Notes: generated from the letters alone by a model not told the origin. A stretch of DNA of 64,000 nt from Ceratopteris richardii (GCA_020310875.1 CM035427.1:87159098-87223097); one strand, 5' to 3'; counted from the stretch's first letter, positions 1 to 12,700 are shown. Numbers and translations are program-made.

Positions 1-852
1 ACACCAGGCTATGCTGGGAGAACTAATCTGCTCAAAGTTGAGGTAGAAGATATTTTTGGTCTGGGTGAAAACACTGGGCAACTTAAGGAAGTTACAATCA
101 ATATGAGGCCTGCCAGCTCTAAAACTAGGGGAACCCTTTTTAAAGGTGACAAGAAGAGGCTTATGGTCTGTCATAAACAGGGAAGTATCAAGATTAACAC
201 AAAGATCCCAACACCCTTGGACAAAAGGAATACTAGTATAACACCTGTCCAAACGAGCCGCAGTACAGGCCATGCCAATCTACTTATTAGACCAGGTCAC
301 CCCAGAAGACCCAGAAATATCAATCAAGTCTAGGGAGTTACAAGTTTTATACCAAGCATCCTTTTCAGCACCTTTAATCACTTTTCCCTTACCTTCCCAT
401 CTATCCTTAATGTCAGTCACCATATTAAAATCCCCAATAAGAATGACAGGACCTTGGATGCAATTAAGCTCCCCCCAGCAAACAGAACGCCCCAAATCAT
501 TATTAGCCGCATAAACAGAAACAATATTAACATCATACGGGTGGCCCAAGGAGACAGAGCACCACTGGTTAGAAGTACTCGAATTGCAAGAAATAAAAGC
601 ATGAAGGAGATTGATGGACACACCGATGGCACTGCCACCTTTACCATCACAGTGCTTAGTATAAAACCACCTATATCTAGCGGAGACTCTCTTAAGGTTA
701 AATAATAGAGAGTTCCCCCCAACTTTTAGCTCCTGCAAACAAACCACATCAGGCTGTTTAGGAAGGTTTGATAATCAAATATTAAGCATTTTAGCTCTAA
801 CAGGATTCGTGATCCCTTTAATATTGCAAGAACAAATATAAAGGTCAGACAT
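1..852 (-). pseudogene. LINE-1 copy: ORF2 endonuclease domain (5' part of ORF2, cut by window edge)
   Basis: Reads on the minus strand from an ATG at 852 (start MSDLYICSCNIKG) to the window edge. It is the apurinic-like endonuclease that opens ORF2 of plant L1-type LINEs and nicks target DNA before reverse transcription. Visible motifs are VVCLQELK (metal-binding Glu), ILIGDFNMV (the GDFN catalytic block, near 430) and MTDHKPLL (the final SDH-like block, near 170). Two in-frame stops interrupt it, a TGA near 772 and a TAG near 278; both look like C-to-T changes of CGA and CAG. ORF1 ends only about 21 bp upstream. Reverse transcriptase is not seen and should lie beyond base 1. Domain identity is confident; the copy is dead. 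Confidence 0.88.
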
Positions 853-873
853 CAGGAGACAGAGGGAAAGAGG

Positions 874-2587
874 CTACTTCGTGCTATTTTTGGAGGGCTT
901 AAGCACTGCCAAGGAGGACCTAATAACCTCCTTTCTTTTGGTTTTAGTAACATAGTCAGGCTTTTTAGATATCTCTAGATCTTGAAACATTGGCACAACC
1001 TCAACTGGCTCCATCTCCTCTTCCATCATCTCAAGTTTACCTTGATCCATAATGGTAATTTCTTGGGAGACCATCTGAGCTTGTGATACAAGAAAGGAGT
1101 CTACCTAAACTGGTGTAGCTTCTTGAACAGGAACAGAGTTAAGCAAAGTTTTTTGAGGGGGCACAAGCACTTTGTTCTTTTTTCCAACACCTTTCCATCC
1201 CTGGTCCAATTGAACATTGGAGTAGGACCTCATGTTTTCCTTATTGGCATCTACACAAATGTCCAGGTTATTATCAACACAAACAGGGATATTCTTATCA
1301 GCAACGTCAACGACTTGATCCTTGAAGGGATTAGAAATGTCATCCAACAGAATGTTAAACAGGTTATCAGATTTCACATTTTTCTTTTTAGCTTTATTAT
1401 TAATTTTCCTAAACTGAGGGTTAGTGTTATCAACCACAGCTTGAGCCTGACCTTTTCTCTAGTATTTTCTTGATTTTCCTGTTTAGGGAGAAGAGGGCAA
1501 TCCTTAGATGTCCTTGCTTATAGCAATTATAGCAAGCATTGGGCAAGTTCCTATACATAACTTTTTGCACATGTAATTTCCGACCAAAGGAATCTTTGAT
1601 GGTCACATAAGTTTTGATAGCTTTGGACACATCCACTTCAATAAGAATCTCAGGATCCCACTTAGGGTTTATAATATTGTTCCTAGTTTTCTGACCTAAA
1701 AGACGCCCAATTTTTTTCCCTAAATGTTCAACCTAACGGTAAAACGCAAGGGGAAGGTCCGGAAACTCTACCCAGACAGGGATTTTAGTTGGTTTGGGAC
1801 CCTTAGGATTGAAACCAATATGCCACTTAAACAAAGAGATAGGGGAGTTCCTAATTAACCATTGACCTTCAGTCAAAACGTGCAAGGCACTGTTAGCATC
1901 CTCGAAGAAAAAAAGCAGATAATTGTTGGGGCAATACTGGACATGCCTCACCACTAGCCTCCTTGATTCCCAATTATTTTTTAACCAAGCCCTTAGGACT
2001 TCCTGAGGGGGTCTCGGCCCATGAAAAAGGCCAATGATGACTCTATTACTCAAATGTTCGTGCCAGTTGTCTAGCGATAGTCTATCGATGATTAGGGTTT
2101 CCTCCTCTGAATCACTGTCATCACTCTCCACACGTAGCTCGTGCGGGTTAACCTCCTCAATAAAAGGAGCAGCCTCAGGAAACAAATGAGCATGAGAAGT
2201 ACCTGGTGGGAGGTTGAGAGGAGAGAAAACACCTTGGAGATGCTTGACATGGCGGGCAGCTTGAGCATACGATCTTGACGCTGGTTGATTATCCTCTAGA
2301 GCGAATTCATCAGCAACTTTATTAGAGACAACCCTCTACTTGGAACCCTCTGCATCAGCTCCAGAGGACTGACCATTCGCATCCTCTTTCTCTTCCTCCC
2401 CGGGGCCATCCAACAGGTTCTCTTCATTCATAAACGACTCCTTGCCAATTTCTGTCAAGCCATTTCTTAGCACTTCAAACAATGCCATTGCAGCACAGTC
2501 CTGAGGACCTCCACAGGGGAAACCCCCAGACGTAGGGGCACGAGAGAGGGCAAAGGCCCCCCTCGTAACGAGGGGGAAGAGGGGCAC
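874..2587 (-). pseudogene. LINE-1 copy: ORF1, DUF4283-like domain plus CCHC knuckle
   Basis: This is the RNA-binding, gag-like first ORF of a plant LINE, read on the minus strand. The first ATG of the open frame is at 2587; a later one at 2488 (MALFEVL) is also possible. An acidic N-terminal part is followed by a DUF4283-like stretch (LSNRVIIGLF, then PVWVEFPDLPL near 1760) and a zinc knuckle (CYNCYKQGH near 1510-1530). The frame shifts by one base just after the knuckle His; the shifted frame supplies the missing Cys (DCPLL). Stops at about 2336, 1733 and 1105 (TAG) split it. The C-terminal part is basic and ends in KPSKNSTK at 874. Family assignment rests on domain order and the adjacent endonuclease. 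Confidence 0.82.
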
Positions 2588-2690
2588 TAAAGGAGGCCCA
2601 AAACCCTAAAACCCACTCTGAGAACGTGGAGTACGGCAGTTCGTTGACTCCTTGTTGTTTCTCCACAAAGCCGATGAGAAAAAATTTAAT

Positions 2691-3059
2691 ATGGCCTTAT
2701 ATTGCATAGAAGATGTATCTGAAATTCCCCTTCATGAAGTGGAAAGGACTATGAAGCATTTTTTTCTTTGAGACAACAGGAAAAGAGAGTAAATTAATGG
2801 AAAAAATTACAATGTGTACACGGGAGCAGTGATCCCAACAGCTGATGGGTTCTCCTGCAATATGTAAGGATGAAGCCTTTTAAGTGGAGAGATTCTCTAT
2901 TGTCCTTGTAGGCTTGCTATTTCGAGTGATTGCTTGGTATGGTTGCGGTGGCTCTTCCCCTTCCTTTGAGGCTATAAATTGTTGACCTTATTTAATTTAC
3001 TTTATGTTTATCATTAGAAAAGAAAAAGAATTTTGAATCTCCGTGTGTTCCCAAGAACA
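2691..3059. other. AT-rich intergenic DNA, no feature seen
   Basis: No ORF, LTR end or RNA-gene motif was seen between the LINE 5' end and the tandem repeat. Confidence 0.5.
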
Positions 3060-3297
3060 TTCAATGCTTGATGTATCTAACTAGAACTACAAGTTGATAG
3101 GTGCCTCTACTTTATGAGGTTGGTTGTCTATGTCTTTCCAATTCTAACGGAAACGATAAGTTGATGGATGCCTATACCTTACAAAGTTGAGTGTGTGTGT
3201 CTCTCTAGTTCTACTGGAACTATAAGTTGATGAGTGCCTCTACCTTACGAGGTTAAGTGTGTGTGTCTTCCCAGTTCATTGTAGCTTCAAGAAAAAA
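3060..3297 (+). repeat. Three tandem copies of a ~66-bp unit ending in an A-tail
   Basis: The word AAGTTGAT recurs at 3091, 3158 and 3224, giving periods of 67 and 66 bp. Each unit continues with GTGCCTCTACYTTAYGAGGTT and a GT-rich stretch. The last unit ends TTCATTGTAGCTTCAAG followed by a run of A. The same body and tail occur once in the SINE at 45236-45400, so this looks like the 3' half of that SINE family amplified in tandem, with the tRNA-like head missing. Confidence 0.75.
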
Positions 3298-3939
3298 AAT
3301 GATGAAGAAGATCCATCTCTTTTTTTGCATTAGTGTCAAACAGATGAAAAATTAAAGCATAAACAATATCCCTCGGTCAAGATACTCACTTAACATAAGG
3401 TTATTTTGTTATGTCCATGTTCATTTTCCTAACATTTGGGAATTGAAACATGAAGAGATTTTTATTAGTGTCCTTAGTAATGAACCATCATTGAGAAAGA
3501 CTTAGTGATATGAACAGACCACCAAGCATAAATGAGAATGTTGCACCTCAAAATTCAAGCTTCAACAAGGGTGGATTGTAAACTATATCATTCTTGTTGA
3601 GGGGCACAACATCTTGAACCTTTGGTCTAAAGGCTCAAGGTTCAAGCCCCACTTATCTCCTTGTAGTGGATAAGAGGACTCTCTTAGGTGCATGTGTTTG
3701 TTCTTTCAAAAGTTTTCAGCCTACAAGAAATATAAACATTAAGTTCAAACTCCTTTAAGCAAATATTATATCATTATCTCACGTAGAAAAGACAATAAGC
3801 ATGTAAAATTCGGAAAAAAGAGCCATGGAAAAGGTTTATAACCATCTTTATAGACTTTATATGAATATAACCATCCATTAGTGATTCTAATGAGTAGCCT
3901 AATTCTAGCTTATCATAGGCTTTTGAAGCCAATCTAAAG
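3298..3939. other. Intergenic DNA with one weak tRNA-like B box
   Basis: No coding signal. A B-box-like word (AAGGTTCAAGCCCC, 3637-3650) lies about 30 bp after a weak A-box-like stretch and may be the head of a decayed SINE. Nothing else is supported. Confidence 0.35.
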
Positions 3940-4146
3940 TTGAAGAAAGTCTTGATTTCTTCCTTTCAGAGCTCGGAGCACAACACAACACGGAATGAAT
4001 TACCAAGGGAATGCAAAAGTATAAGTAACTCATTAGGGCTATAGTTGTATATAGAAGCTAGGGAAAAGAACCTCCTAAAGAGGGAAAACAAGTGCCCTAG
4101 CAGTCCTAAGTGTCTTCACACACATCACTACGAAAATATATCAACA
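3940..4146 (-). repeat. Copia A 3' LTR (minus orientation)
   Basis: Matches the LTR at 22906-23136 and, in reverse complement, the LTRs of copia B. Shared blocks are GCACAACAC, GAATGAATTACCAA and ATATATCAACA. In element orientation the LTR starts TGTTGATATA at 4146. The polypurine tract CCAAGGGGAATT lies just inside (4147-4158 complement), nearly identical to that of copia B. The outer edge near 3940 is blurred by divergence. Confidence 0.75.
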
Positions 4147-6919
4147 AATTCCCCTTGGGAGTGATGCCCTAAATAAAGAGCTAGCACTCATGTATAAAGA
4201 GGTTTCAACCTATGTGGAAAGAGATCAATCCACAAAAGGACGTAAGCCCAATGCTTTGCTAAAAGCGGCAAACCCCTCCTTAAACAAAGCCTTTGTGAAA
4301 AGGTCTACAATGTTATCATGTGTGGGCACATATGCCAAACTAATCTCTCCAACAGAGAGCCTCTCCCTAACATAATGATAATGCACCTCAATGTGCTTTG
4401 TGCGAGCATGGAACATTGGGTTCCTCGCAGCTGCCCATGCACTCTCATTTTTAGTGAAGATGGTGGTGCCAGAAGACTAACCAACACCCAAATTAGCCAA
4501 AAGATATCTGAGCCACACACATTCAACAATCATTGTGAAAGCTGCCCTATACTTAGCCTCACAACTAGAAGCGGCCACAATAGGTTGCTCCTTGCTCCAC
4601 CAAGATGTGCATGAGCTTCCAAGCCTAAAACAAAAACCACTAATGGACACATGAGTGTCATAGCAACTAGCTTAATCAGAGTTAGAGAAAGCATGTAAAT
4701 CTAGTGATAGTTATCCCGACTTGGGATAAAACAATCCAAGTAGCCAAGTACCACTCCAGTAGTGAAATATGATAAATTGTCTGCCAATGGTTGGGCAATT
4801 CATAAACCTGCTCATTTGAGAGATAGCAAACTAAATATCAAGTCGAGTTATGCATAAGTAAATCAAGCATCCAACAACTTGTTGATAGAGAACAATATAA
4901 AATGCATCTCCAACATCATGAAGACTCAACCGTAAACCTACTTCCATAGGAGTGGCATAGGTTTATAATTTTCAAGGCCAAAACACTACAATAATGTTTC
5001 AATATATTTCATTTGACACAAAGCCATTGCCCCATAAACATGCATAAATTGAATGCCTAAACAATGATGTAAATACCCCAAATCTGACATCTCAAAAGAG
5101 GCATGCAAATAAGTCTTAAATTTAGAAATATGCTTCTCATTAGGACCAATCAACAACATGTCATCAAGATACACAACAATGATCAGAAGTACACCATGTG
5201 CATGCTTAACATATAAGGTGCTCTAAGTTCCACTATTCTCAAAACCATGTGCAATCAAGTAGGCATGTATATTTTCATACCAAGCATGTGGTGCTTGCTT
5301 CAAACCATGTAATGCCTTTTTCAACCTATACAGTTTGTTTTCATACCCTTTGTGCACAAGAGCACAGGGCTAAAATACATGCACTTCTTCATGTAAGTCA
5401 CCATTTAAAAATTCAAATTTAATCTCCAAGTGATGTACATTCCAACCATGATGATCTACAAGTGGACAAATATGAATGATATTCATTCACCATGTGGGTG
5501 CAAAGGTCTTATCAAAATCAATGCCTCTCTCTTGAGTAGAATCTTTTGCAACAAGCCTACCTTTATACATGTCAACTATTCCATCAGGTTTATGCTTTAT
5601 CTTGTTTACCCATTTAGTGCCGATGGTCTTTTTTCCCAGAGGCAAATCACATAAAAACCAAATACCATTCGTCATCATAGTATCATATTCCAATTGCATA
5701 GTGGCCATCGATTTTTTTGAATTTTACGCTTCACCAAAAGAATTAGGCTCATTCTCATCACAAATTCTAGAAGTAGCCATTGCATTGCAATGTGATGTAA
5801 AAGAATCACTATAAGATCCTAAACAAGTATGATATGATAGAGGTACATCTAATTTTCTATCTTGCAAAGTTTGCACCGGCCATTTAGCCCTACTTTTTTG
5901 CCTCTCTTTATATCAACCCTCTCATCAAAAGTGCATCATATAAATCTATACTACAAATGGAATGAGTTTCATGATCATGTGGAACCTATAAAGGCTAAGA
6001 AATTGCCTCATTTGCACTATCACTTGATTGTCCCGTATAAAATGAGGGAGCAAAGTTTCAAACACATCTTTGGAGCTAACTAATGTCTCCCTAGTACATG
6101 AAAGGGTTGAAATGCATCTTCCACAAAAATAACATCACACCTAACTAGAATGCATTTACTCTGTTGTATAGATGATAAGATTTGCTTTCATAATTGTACC
6201 CAACAGAAATGCATGCAGATGAGCAACAAATGGCTTGAAACCATGCGAAGCCTCATATGGAGTGATAGATTTCAGTGCTTTGGTGGGACACCTCTTAAGT
6301 ATACATGTTGCATGCATAATGGGCTCAAGCCAAAAACTATGTGGTAAAGCAACTTAATTTTGACTCTACACCTCATCACCTCCACGAGAGACCTGCTCTT
6401 AGCAACTCCATTCTATTGAGGTGAATATGGAACTATACACTAGTGTTTTATCCCGTGCTCAATGAGAAATGCATTAAAATCAAAAGACATGTATTCCCCA
6501 CCTTCATAAGAATGGAGGGTGCCCAATTTACATGGTTATAGATTTAGTACCACAACCATTAAGTTTTTGAACCACATAAGAACTTTGACTTTGTGTTCAA
6601 TGGATACACCCATGCATGCCTAGAAAAACCATCAATAAAAGTCACAAAGCAAAGGTAGATCCCAAAATAAGATGTCTACATAGGACCATAGACATCACTA
6701 TGAACAAGGTACAATTTATGAGAAGCTCAAATTGAACAATATGTAGGAAAGGAAGAACATTGCATTTTACCAAAAATATAGCCATCATAGAAATGTTTGC
6801 AAGGTGCCTCAATTTTGGACTGAGAAGACACCATATCATATTTCTATAGGTATAGCAAATTATCATAATTCAAATGATCAAAGCATCGATGCCAAAGCTT
6901 TGCATCTAAGATAGACAGG
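4147..6919 (-). pseudogene. Copia A pol: GAG-pre-integrase, integrase, RT, RNase H (broken)
   Basis: Minus-strand relic of a Ty1/copia polyprotein. From high to low coordinate: a GAG-pre-integrase piece (AKLWHRCFDHLNYDNLLYL near 6860-6905), degenerate integrase to about 5850, the RT start (GKKTIGTKWVNKIKHKPDG near 5620), the RT catalytic block YLDDMLLIG near 5160, and RNase H ending in MFHARTKHIEVHYHYVRERL (4360-4416) and LFTKALF near 4290. Many stops and frameshifts are present. Copia B is the nearest relative in this window and aligns along the whole length. The piece stops abruptly at 6919, where the gypsy LTR begins. Confidence 0.85.
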
Positions 6920-7940
6920 TGTAACGGAAATCTTTGTAAGACACGCGCGAAAAGTAGTTACGCGCATATTTGTAAATCTTTATAAAGCAATGAAAAGAAG
7001 CGCTCTGCAGTGTGTGGGATTTGGGCCTATTGTTGTGTTATCGCCAGACTGTTCGTCTGGTTGTCTGCCTGAATGTTGATGTAGTGTTTGTTTTGGCATA
7101 ATCTCTATGTTCGAAGTCTTGTTCGTATCAAGCTTTGTCTATCGTTTGTTGTCCATCGTCGATCTCGGTTCTATTGATAAACTTCATAGTGTTCGAGAGA
7201 TAACTATGCTATCAGTCTGAACGTTACTGTGTAATGCTTGGAGTAACTCAGAGTACCATAGCAATCTTCCTCATAGACTAATGGTACTGTGCGTATCTGT
7301 GTTTCTTACCTAGTGACCCCCGTTAAGGTTGTGAGTTTCATTACTGTGGTCTGAATAAGTTATTTATGCCTCTCCGTGGGATTGTGTTAGCGTCCTGTGT
7401 ATTACGGCTCCTTGAAAGTTGTTTCTTCGAGAATTGATGAAATCCGAGCAACTGTGTTAATATTATGATATTCAGATCTGTACTGTGTTGTTGAAGTGTT
7501 GGGATCTGTCTGCCTGCAACAAGGTTAAGTACAGTAAGGATCTGCTAAGTTGAGTATTGGACCTCCAGTACTGTGTGATGAACCCTCAAGTTCTCTGTGT
7601 TACGGTGTTGTTGGATCTTGATACCCGTTCTGTGAAGATTGCTAGAATACTCTTGCTTCTGGCATTTCCAGTAAGTTTATGTATAGATGCAATATGGCAT
7701 CTTAGTGCATTTGGTACATTTGGTTGAGCTAAGACTGTGATCGTAAGGTCTAAGTACGATATGCCGATAGAGCTCTTCGCAGTAGGACTGTGCTGGGTGT
7801 GAACAGTACTTTTGGGAACTAAGTATAGGGCCTCTGTCTAACAGACCCCTACCACTCCCAAGAACCCACTTAGGTCGGTTTACACTCTTTTGATAGTTAG
7901 AACGAAGCGGTTTTAACATTTTAACACTTAACACTTAACA
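6920..7940 (+). repeat. Gypsy 5' LTR
   Basis: Starts TGTAACGGAAATC and ends in CA after short TTAACAC repeats. It pairs with 16356-17376, same length. A TATA-like word (TATAAAG, 6981-6987) lies only about 61 bp in, so U3 would be very short and R/U5 long. Most differences from the 3' LTR are transitions. Confidence 0.93.
6981..6987 (+). promoter_or_regulatory. Candidate TATA box in gypsy 5' LTR
   Basis: The word TATAAAG occurs in both LTR copies at the same offset (about 61 bp). No other TATA-like word of this quality was noticed in the LTR. Confidence 0.45.
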
Positions 7941-7941
7941 C

Positions 7942-7959
7942 TTGGCGCCGTCTAGGGAA
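7942..7959 (+). promoter_or_regulatory. Gypsy primer-binding site
   Basis: The sequence TTGGCGCCGTCTAGGGAA begins one base after the LTR end. It resembles the TGGCGCCG-type primer sites of plant non-chromoviral gypsy elements. The exact tRNA was not determined. Confidence 0.7.
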
Positions 7960-8123
7960 GGTGGCATCAAAATCGTTATTCGTCTGTCGAAATAGAACAT
8001 CAAGATTACCATTCATTTGGCGAAAGTAGCAACATAACCAGATTGTTGCAAACTTGTTGAGGAAACGTAATTATAAAATTTTAATCGATAGTGATACTAC
8101 GCGATTAGTACAAAAGATGATAC

Positions 8124-9766
8124 ATGCCGGTTACTCGATCCGGTGAAACGTATCCCAAGAACCATCAGTCTGGAGTACTTAATGTACTAAAGACAACTCT
8201 AGAAGGTAGAGGTACAACTACGTCTGACCCAATTGTCAAAAAAGTCAAGAACGTTAGAATTGATTCCGGTCATATTCCGGTGGAACGTGTGACGCCTCTG
8301 ATACATTCCGGTACTATTTCGGCACAGTCTGTCGAAGATATAGTAACTCCAGAACCTACCAAGACGCAGTTTGAAGCTAGTTTAAGAATCTTGGATAAAG
8401 ATTCAAATTTGTTTACGATTAGAAACACGTTAGCCAAAGAAATTGGCGAGGGCGAAAAAACACCTTATTTTGGCATAATTTCGGCACATTCCGGTGACAT
8501 TTTGGTAACAGAATCACAGTTTTTCGGCGACGGTTTACCATTTTTTGGTGAATCTTCAGCCCAGCCACCACTTTTTGAAGTAAGTTCCCCTACACTGGAC
8601 ATCAAGAAGGAAGGAAAGCTGTTCGAAACAGAGATTCGAAGCATATTGAGCAAAATCATCGCACCGAAAAGTGCACCATCCGACGATACAGATTTTGATA
8701 GTTCATATATTCAGCCCCGAGATACAGAAGGTAGTCACGATACACTCACTATGAACGGGCAACAACAACAACAGCAGCAACAACAATAGTTATGTCCACC
8801 CAGGCCGCCTCCGACAGGAGTGACGTACACTAAATTTGGTGGATTCCCAGGAGATGATCCGGATGCTCACGTACGCACCTTTGAGATAAGCTACGCAATT
8901 CTCAACCATCCACCGGATCAGGCGTATAAAGCTATTGTCTTCCAATCTACACTAGTCAATGAAGCAGCTAGATGGCTTACAGAATATGATATTAATCACT
9001 TCGGCACCTATGAAGTAGTACGAGATGCCTTTTTGCAGCGATTCAGGCTAAAGAAGAATCCAGCCGAAATTTTTGACTATCTGCAAAACAACAGACAAAA
9101 GGTAAATCAAACAGTACAGGAATACGCTACTCTATTCAGGACTCACTTGAGGCAGTTACCACCAGCACATGCCAACCTACCGGATGACATTATCACTCAG
9201 TGGTTCATCAATGGCTTGACTCCACAACTTAAACAAATTATGATCCTACGCTGTGTAGGAGTAATGACACTAGATGCAGTGATCACAATGGCTCTGTAGC
9301 TGGAAAACAAGGTTGGAGGATTTACAGAAGATCTGGAGTGGTTAAAAACAAACAGGAATGTCGCCGAAGATGTGACGAGAAAAGTATACTACATCACATG
9401 CAAGAACTCAGGCCATACTAGTGCCACTTGTGCACTTAATCAGTTATTCTGTGCTATCTGCAACACTGTCGGACACACCACCAAAAACTGCGTATACAAC
9501 GCCAAAGTACAGGGAACCGTGACTGTCAATGCAATTATACAGGAACCAGGATAGCCAGCCAATCACTATGTGCCTCTGCAAATGAGAAACATCGAGCAAC
9601 AAGGATATCGAAATTACAGAGGACAGAGAAATAACAATATAATGCAAACCGCTGGCAGACCGGACCACCACCGGAAAATCCCAATCTGCCACCACCACGC
9701 TGTCATTTTTGTGGTGAATTTGGTCACATTAGAAGATTCTGTAAGGATGCAGCTGAGTATGATTAG
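8124..9766 (+). pseudogene. Gypsy gag (N-terminal region, retrotrans_gag core, CCHC knuckles), broken
   Basis: Starts at an ATG with MPVTRSGETYP, a common opening of plant gypsy Gag. The N-terminal 220 residues end in a run of Gln. A TAG at 8787 separates them from the capsid-like retrotrans_gag core (YTKFGGFPGDDPDAHVRTF; WLTEYDINHFGTYEVVRDAF), which stays in the same frame. After a TAG at 9297 come a knuckle whose first Cys is replaced (YITCKNSGHTSATC), an intact one (CAICNTVGHTTKNC), and, after a frame change between about 9570 and 9680, a third intact one (CHFCGEFGHIRRFC). TAG codons at 9552 and 9764 also interrupt it. All stops can be read as C-to-T changes. Gag packages the element RNA. 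Confidence 0.88.
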
Positions 9767-12700
9767 AGGAAGAAGGAACAACAAAACCTAATGGCGAATA
9801 TGGTACAAATTACACTAGTGGAAACACACGCTGCAATAATTGAGACCCTCTCCGGTAAACAACTGCAGCCTGCAGCAGAATTATTTGAACCAGGTATACG
9901 CGAACAACAAAGGATGTACAACAAGGCTAGTCAATGGACCACCGCAGAACCTCCAGTCTTCCCAAATCCTATTGCGGTAACCCAGACTCCGTTAACCAAA
10001 GAAGGAACACAACAACAAGATTCCAATTCAGCAGCAGGCACATCATCAGCAGCAGGTATATCATCAGCAACAAACACATCATCTTCAACAGACGCATCAT
10101 CTTCAGAATCTGTGGAAACAATCCAATCATAAAAGGCCTGGGAAATTTTATCTAAAGCATCCATCACTCTTCCTTTGGGCCAATTACTTGCACTAGTACC
10201 GGGAGTTCGACAGCAATTTCAACAACAGTTCAGTCCTATGCCTTCCTGCATTCCGGTGACAGCGACAGTACAACCGGAACCTGATTCTACGGTCGATCAT
10301 TCAGTTCCTTTAATTACGGTATGGTATAAGAATCATAAAATCACACAGGTATTAATTGATGGAGGATCTGGAGTCAACATTGCTACTGTTGCACTGTGTA
10401 AAAGGTTAGGGTGGACCGAAATCGAACCAGTTTAATTTTTTGTCAGAATGGCCGACCAATCAAGAGTCCATCCCATTGGACTTGTACGAAATGTACCAAT
10501 CACTTTACAAGGTACAGTATTTAAAATGACCTTTGTCATACTGGATTTACCGGAATCCACTCTTGATTGCAACCTCCTTTTTGGCGGACCTTGGCTGAAG
10601 CACGCTAAGGTGATACAGGATTGGTCTGCACAAGAGCTCACTTTCAAGGATAAAAATCGTAAATACACTGTAAAATTAGATGCCATACAACCTTGCGAAT
10701 TGCATGCTAGACCGTATTTGGCGGAACCAGTCCATATGTTAGATGGATTGACAGATGATGAAGAAGAAGAGTTTCTGAAAAATAACATTGACTTGATCTC
10801 CCTAGGCACTGTTGATCTACAATCTGTTGTAGATAATTGGAACCCTGCATTTTGTACGGTAATGACTGTAACAGAAGAAGATAAGAAGGAAGACACTGAT
10901 GCTATAGATGATGCTTAACTGCAACAACTTTTTAAGCCAGCAGACGATACAGAGAAGCCTCGACAATTTTATGTTCCAGAAGATCAGTTGATCACTTATA
11001 ATCTAGGCGATGAGAATCATCCGCGTCCTGTCAAGATAAAGCAAAACTTACCGGAAACATTTCAGGCAGGCTTAATCCAGCTACTCCGAGAATTCTCCGA
11101 CATCTTTGCATGGGACTACAAAGATATGAAAGGATTGGACCCGCGCATCTATCAGCACAAAGTCATGCTGTAGCCGGAAGCCAAACCGAAAAAACAACCC
11201 AGCTACCGGATGAATCCAAACTATGCATCACAGGTAAAGGTAGAACTTGATAGGCTACTTAAAGTCGGATTCATCGTACCAGTAGAGCATGCTGAATGGA
11301 TCTCACCAATTGTTATTGTCCCTAAGAAGAATAAGCAATTACGAATATGTGTAGATTACCGGAAACTGAACGCAGCTACAGTGCCTGATCCTTTTCTGAT
11401 CCCTTTTCTGGACACCATGCTTGATAGAGTAGGAGGCCACAAAATGTATTCATTCTTAGACGAATACAGTGGATATAATCAAGTTAGAATGGCTGAACAG
11501 GATATACCGAAAACTGCATTCATTACCAACTGGGATGTATTTGCTTGTACTGTTATGTGGTTTGGATTAAAAAATGCCCCAAGTACATTTCAAAGATGTA
11601 TGCAGGAAATATTTTCTCCTTATCTCACCTCTTTTATGCAAGTTTACCTTGACGATTTTTCAATCTTCGGTAAGATGATAGCACACCTGTTCCATTTACG
11701 ATGTTGCTTTCAGAAATGCAGGGAATACAGACTCTGTTTGAACCCAAACAAATCTGTGTTTGCGGTTTCATGTGGCAAGCTACTTGGTCACATTGTATCT
11801 GCACAAGGCATACAGGTGGATCCAGATAAAATTTCGGCAGTACTAGAAGCCCCGGTGCCCACTACACCGAAGGAAGTTATGCGCTTCATGGGCCAAGTAA
11901 GATGGCACGGACGACACTTACGCTGGCTTGCTCATTTGGCAATACCACTGAACAAGCTAATCACCGAGACTCCTCGACAATTTGAATGGACCCAGGAATG
12001 CCAGATAGCATTTGATCGTTTAAAGAGTCTATTAACACAAGTTCCCATCTTACAGCCGCCGGACTGGGATCGCCCATTTCATATATTTGTTGATGCTTCA
12101 GATATAGCAACAGGGAGCATTTTGATGCAACAAATTGATAAGTGGTTCAGACCAGTGTACTATGCAAGTCGAAGATTAGCCCCTACTGAGAAGAATTACT
12201 CTATAACAAAAAGAGAATGTCTAGGGTTAGTATATTCTGTCAAGAAATTCAGACATTACTTGCTGGGCCGTAAATTCACATTTCATATAGATCATGCTGC
12301 ACTTGTCTATCTGGTTCGGCAACAACATCTAGGTGGTCGATTAGCACGATGGGTCCTACTTTTATAGGAATTTGACTACGAAGTCATTCATCGGCCAGGC
12401 AGTTCACATGCCTTAGCAGATTTCCTATCCCGCTTAGATTCCGGTGAAGCTCCGGTAGGTATAGATGACACAACTCCAGCGATTTATAGCTCTGAACTAA
12501 CAAATGATGAAATTACAGACCCACCCACACCATCTACATATTATGATCAGATCCTGACTTTTCTCACTGATGGCTGCCTTCCATCTCAGACCTCTACGGC
12601 AATACGCAGGAAAATTGCAGTCTTTAGCCGCCGATTTCGGTTAATTGCTGGAGAATTATACTATGTAGATCATACCAAAATTTTACGTCGATGTATTCCA

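Larger units (their letters stand above)
1..2690 (-). mobile_element. LINE (L1-like non-LTR retrotransposon), 5' part
   Basis: ORF1 and the ORF2 endonuclease lie head to tail on the minus strand with a spacer of about 21 bp, the standard plant L1 layout. The 5' end is placed near 2690, where the GC-rich leader gives way to AT-rich DNA; this edge is approximate. The 3' end and any target-site duplication are outside the window. Confidence 0.85.

Noticed and set aside
8124..8789. 221-aa ORF ending in poly-Gln as a separate host gene
   Set aside because: It lies in frame with the gag core, separated by one TAG, just after the LTR and primer site.
9570..9790. Programmed frameshift between gag and pol in the gypsy element
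   Set aside because: The third zinc knuckle lies after the frame change, inside Gag, and no slippery site was recognised; a simple indel is more likely.
10432..10896. Minus-strand ORF of 154 codons
   Set aside because: Antisense shadow of the protease region of gypsy pol.
8787..12367. UAG recoding or readthrough as an expression strategy of the gypsy element
   Set aside because: There are too many stops, of all three types, also in the extra ORF; decay by C-to-T change explains them better.
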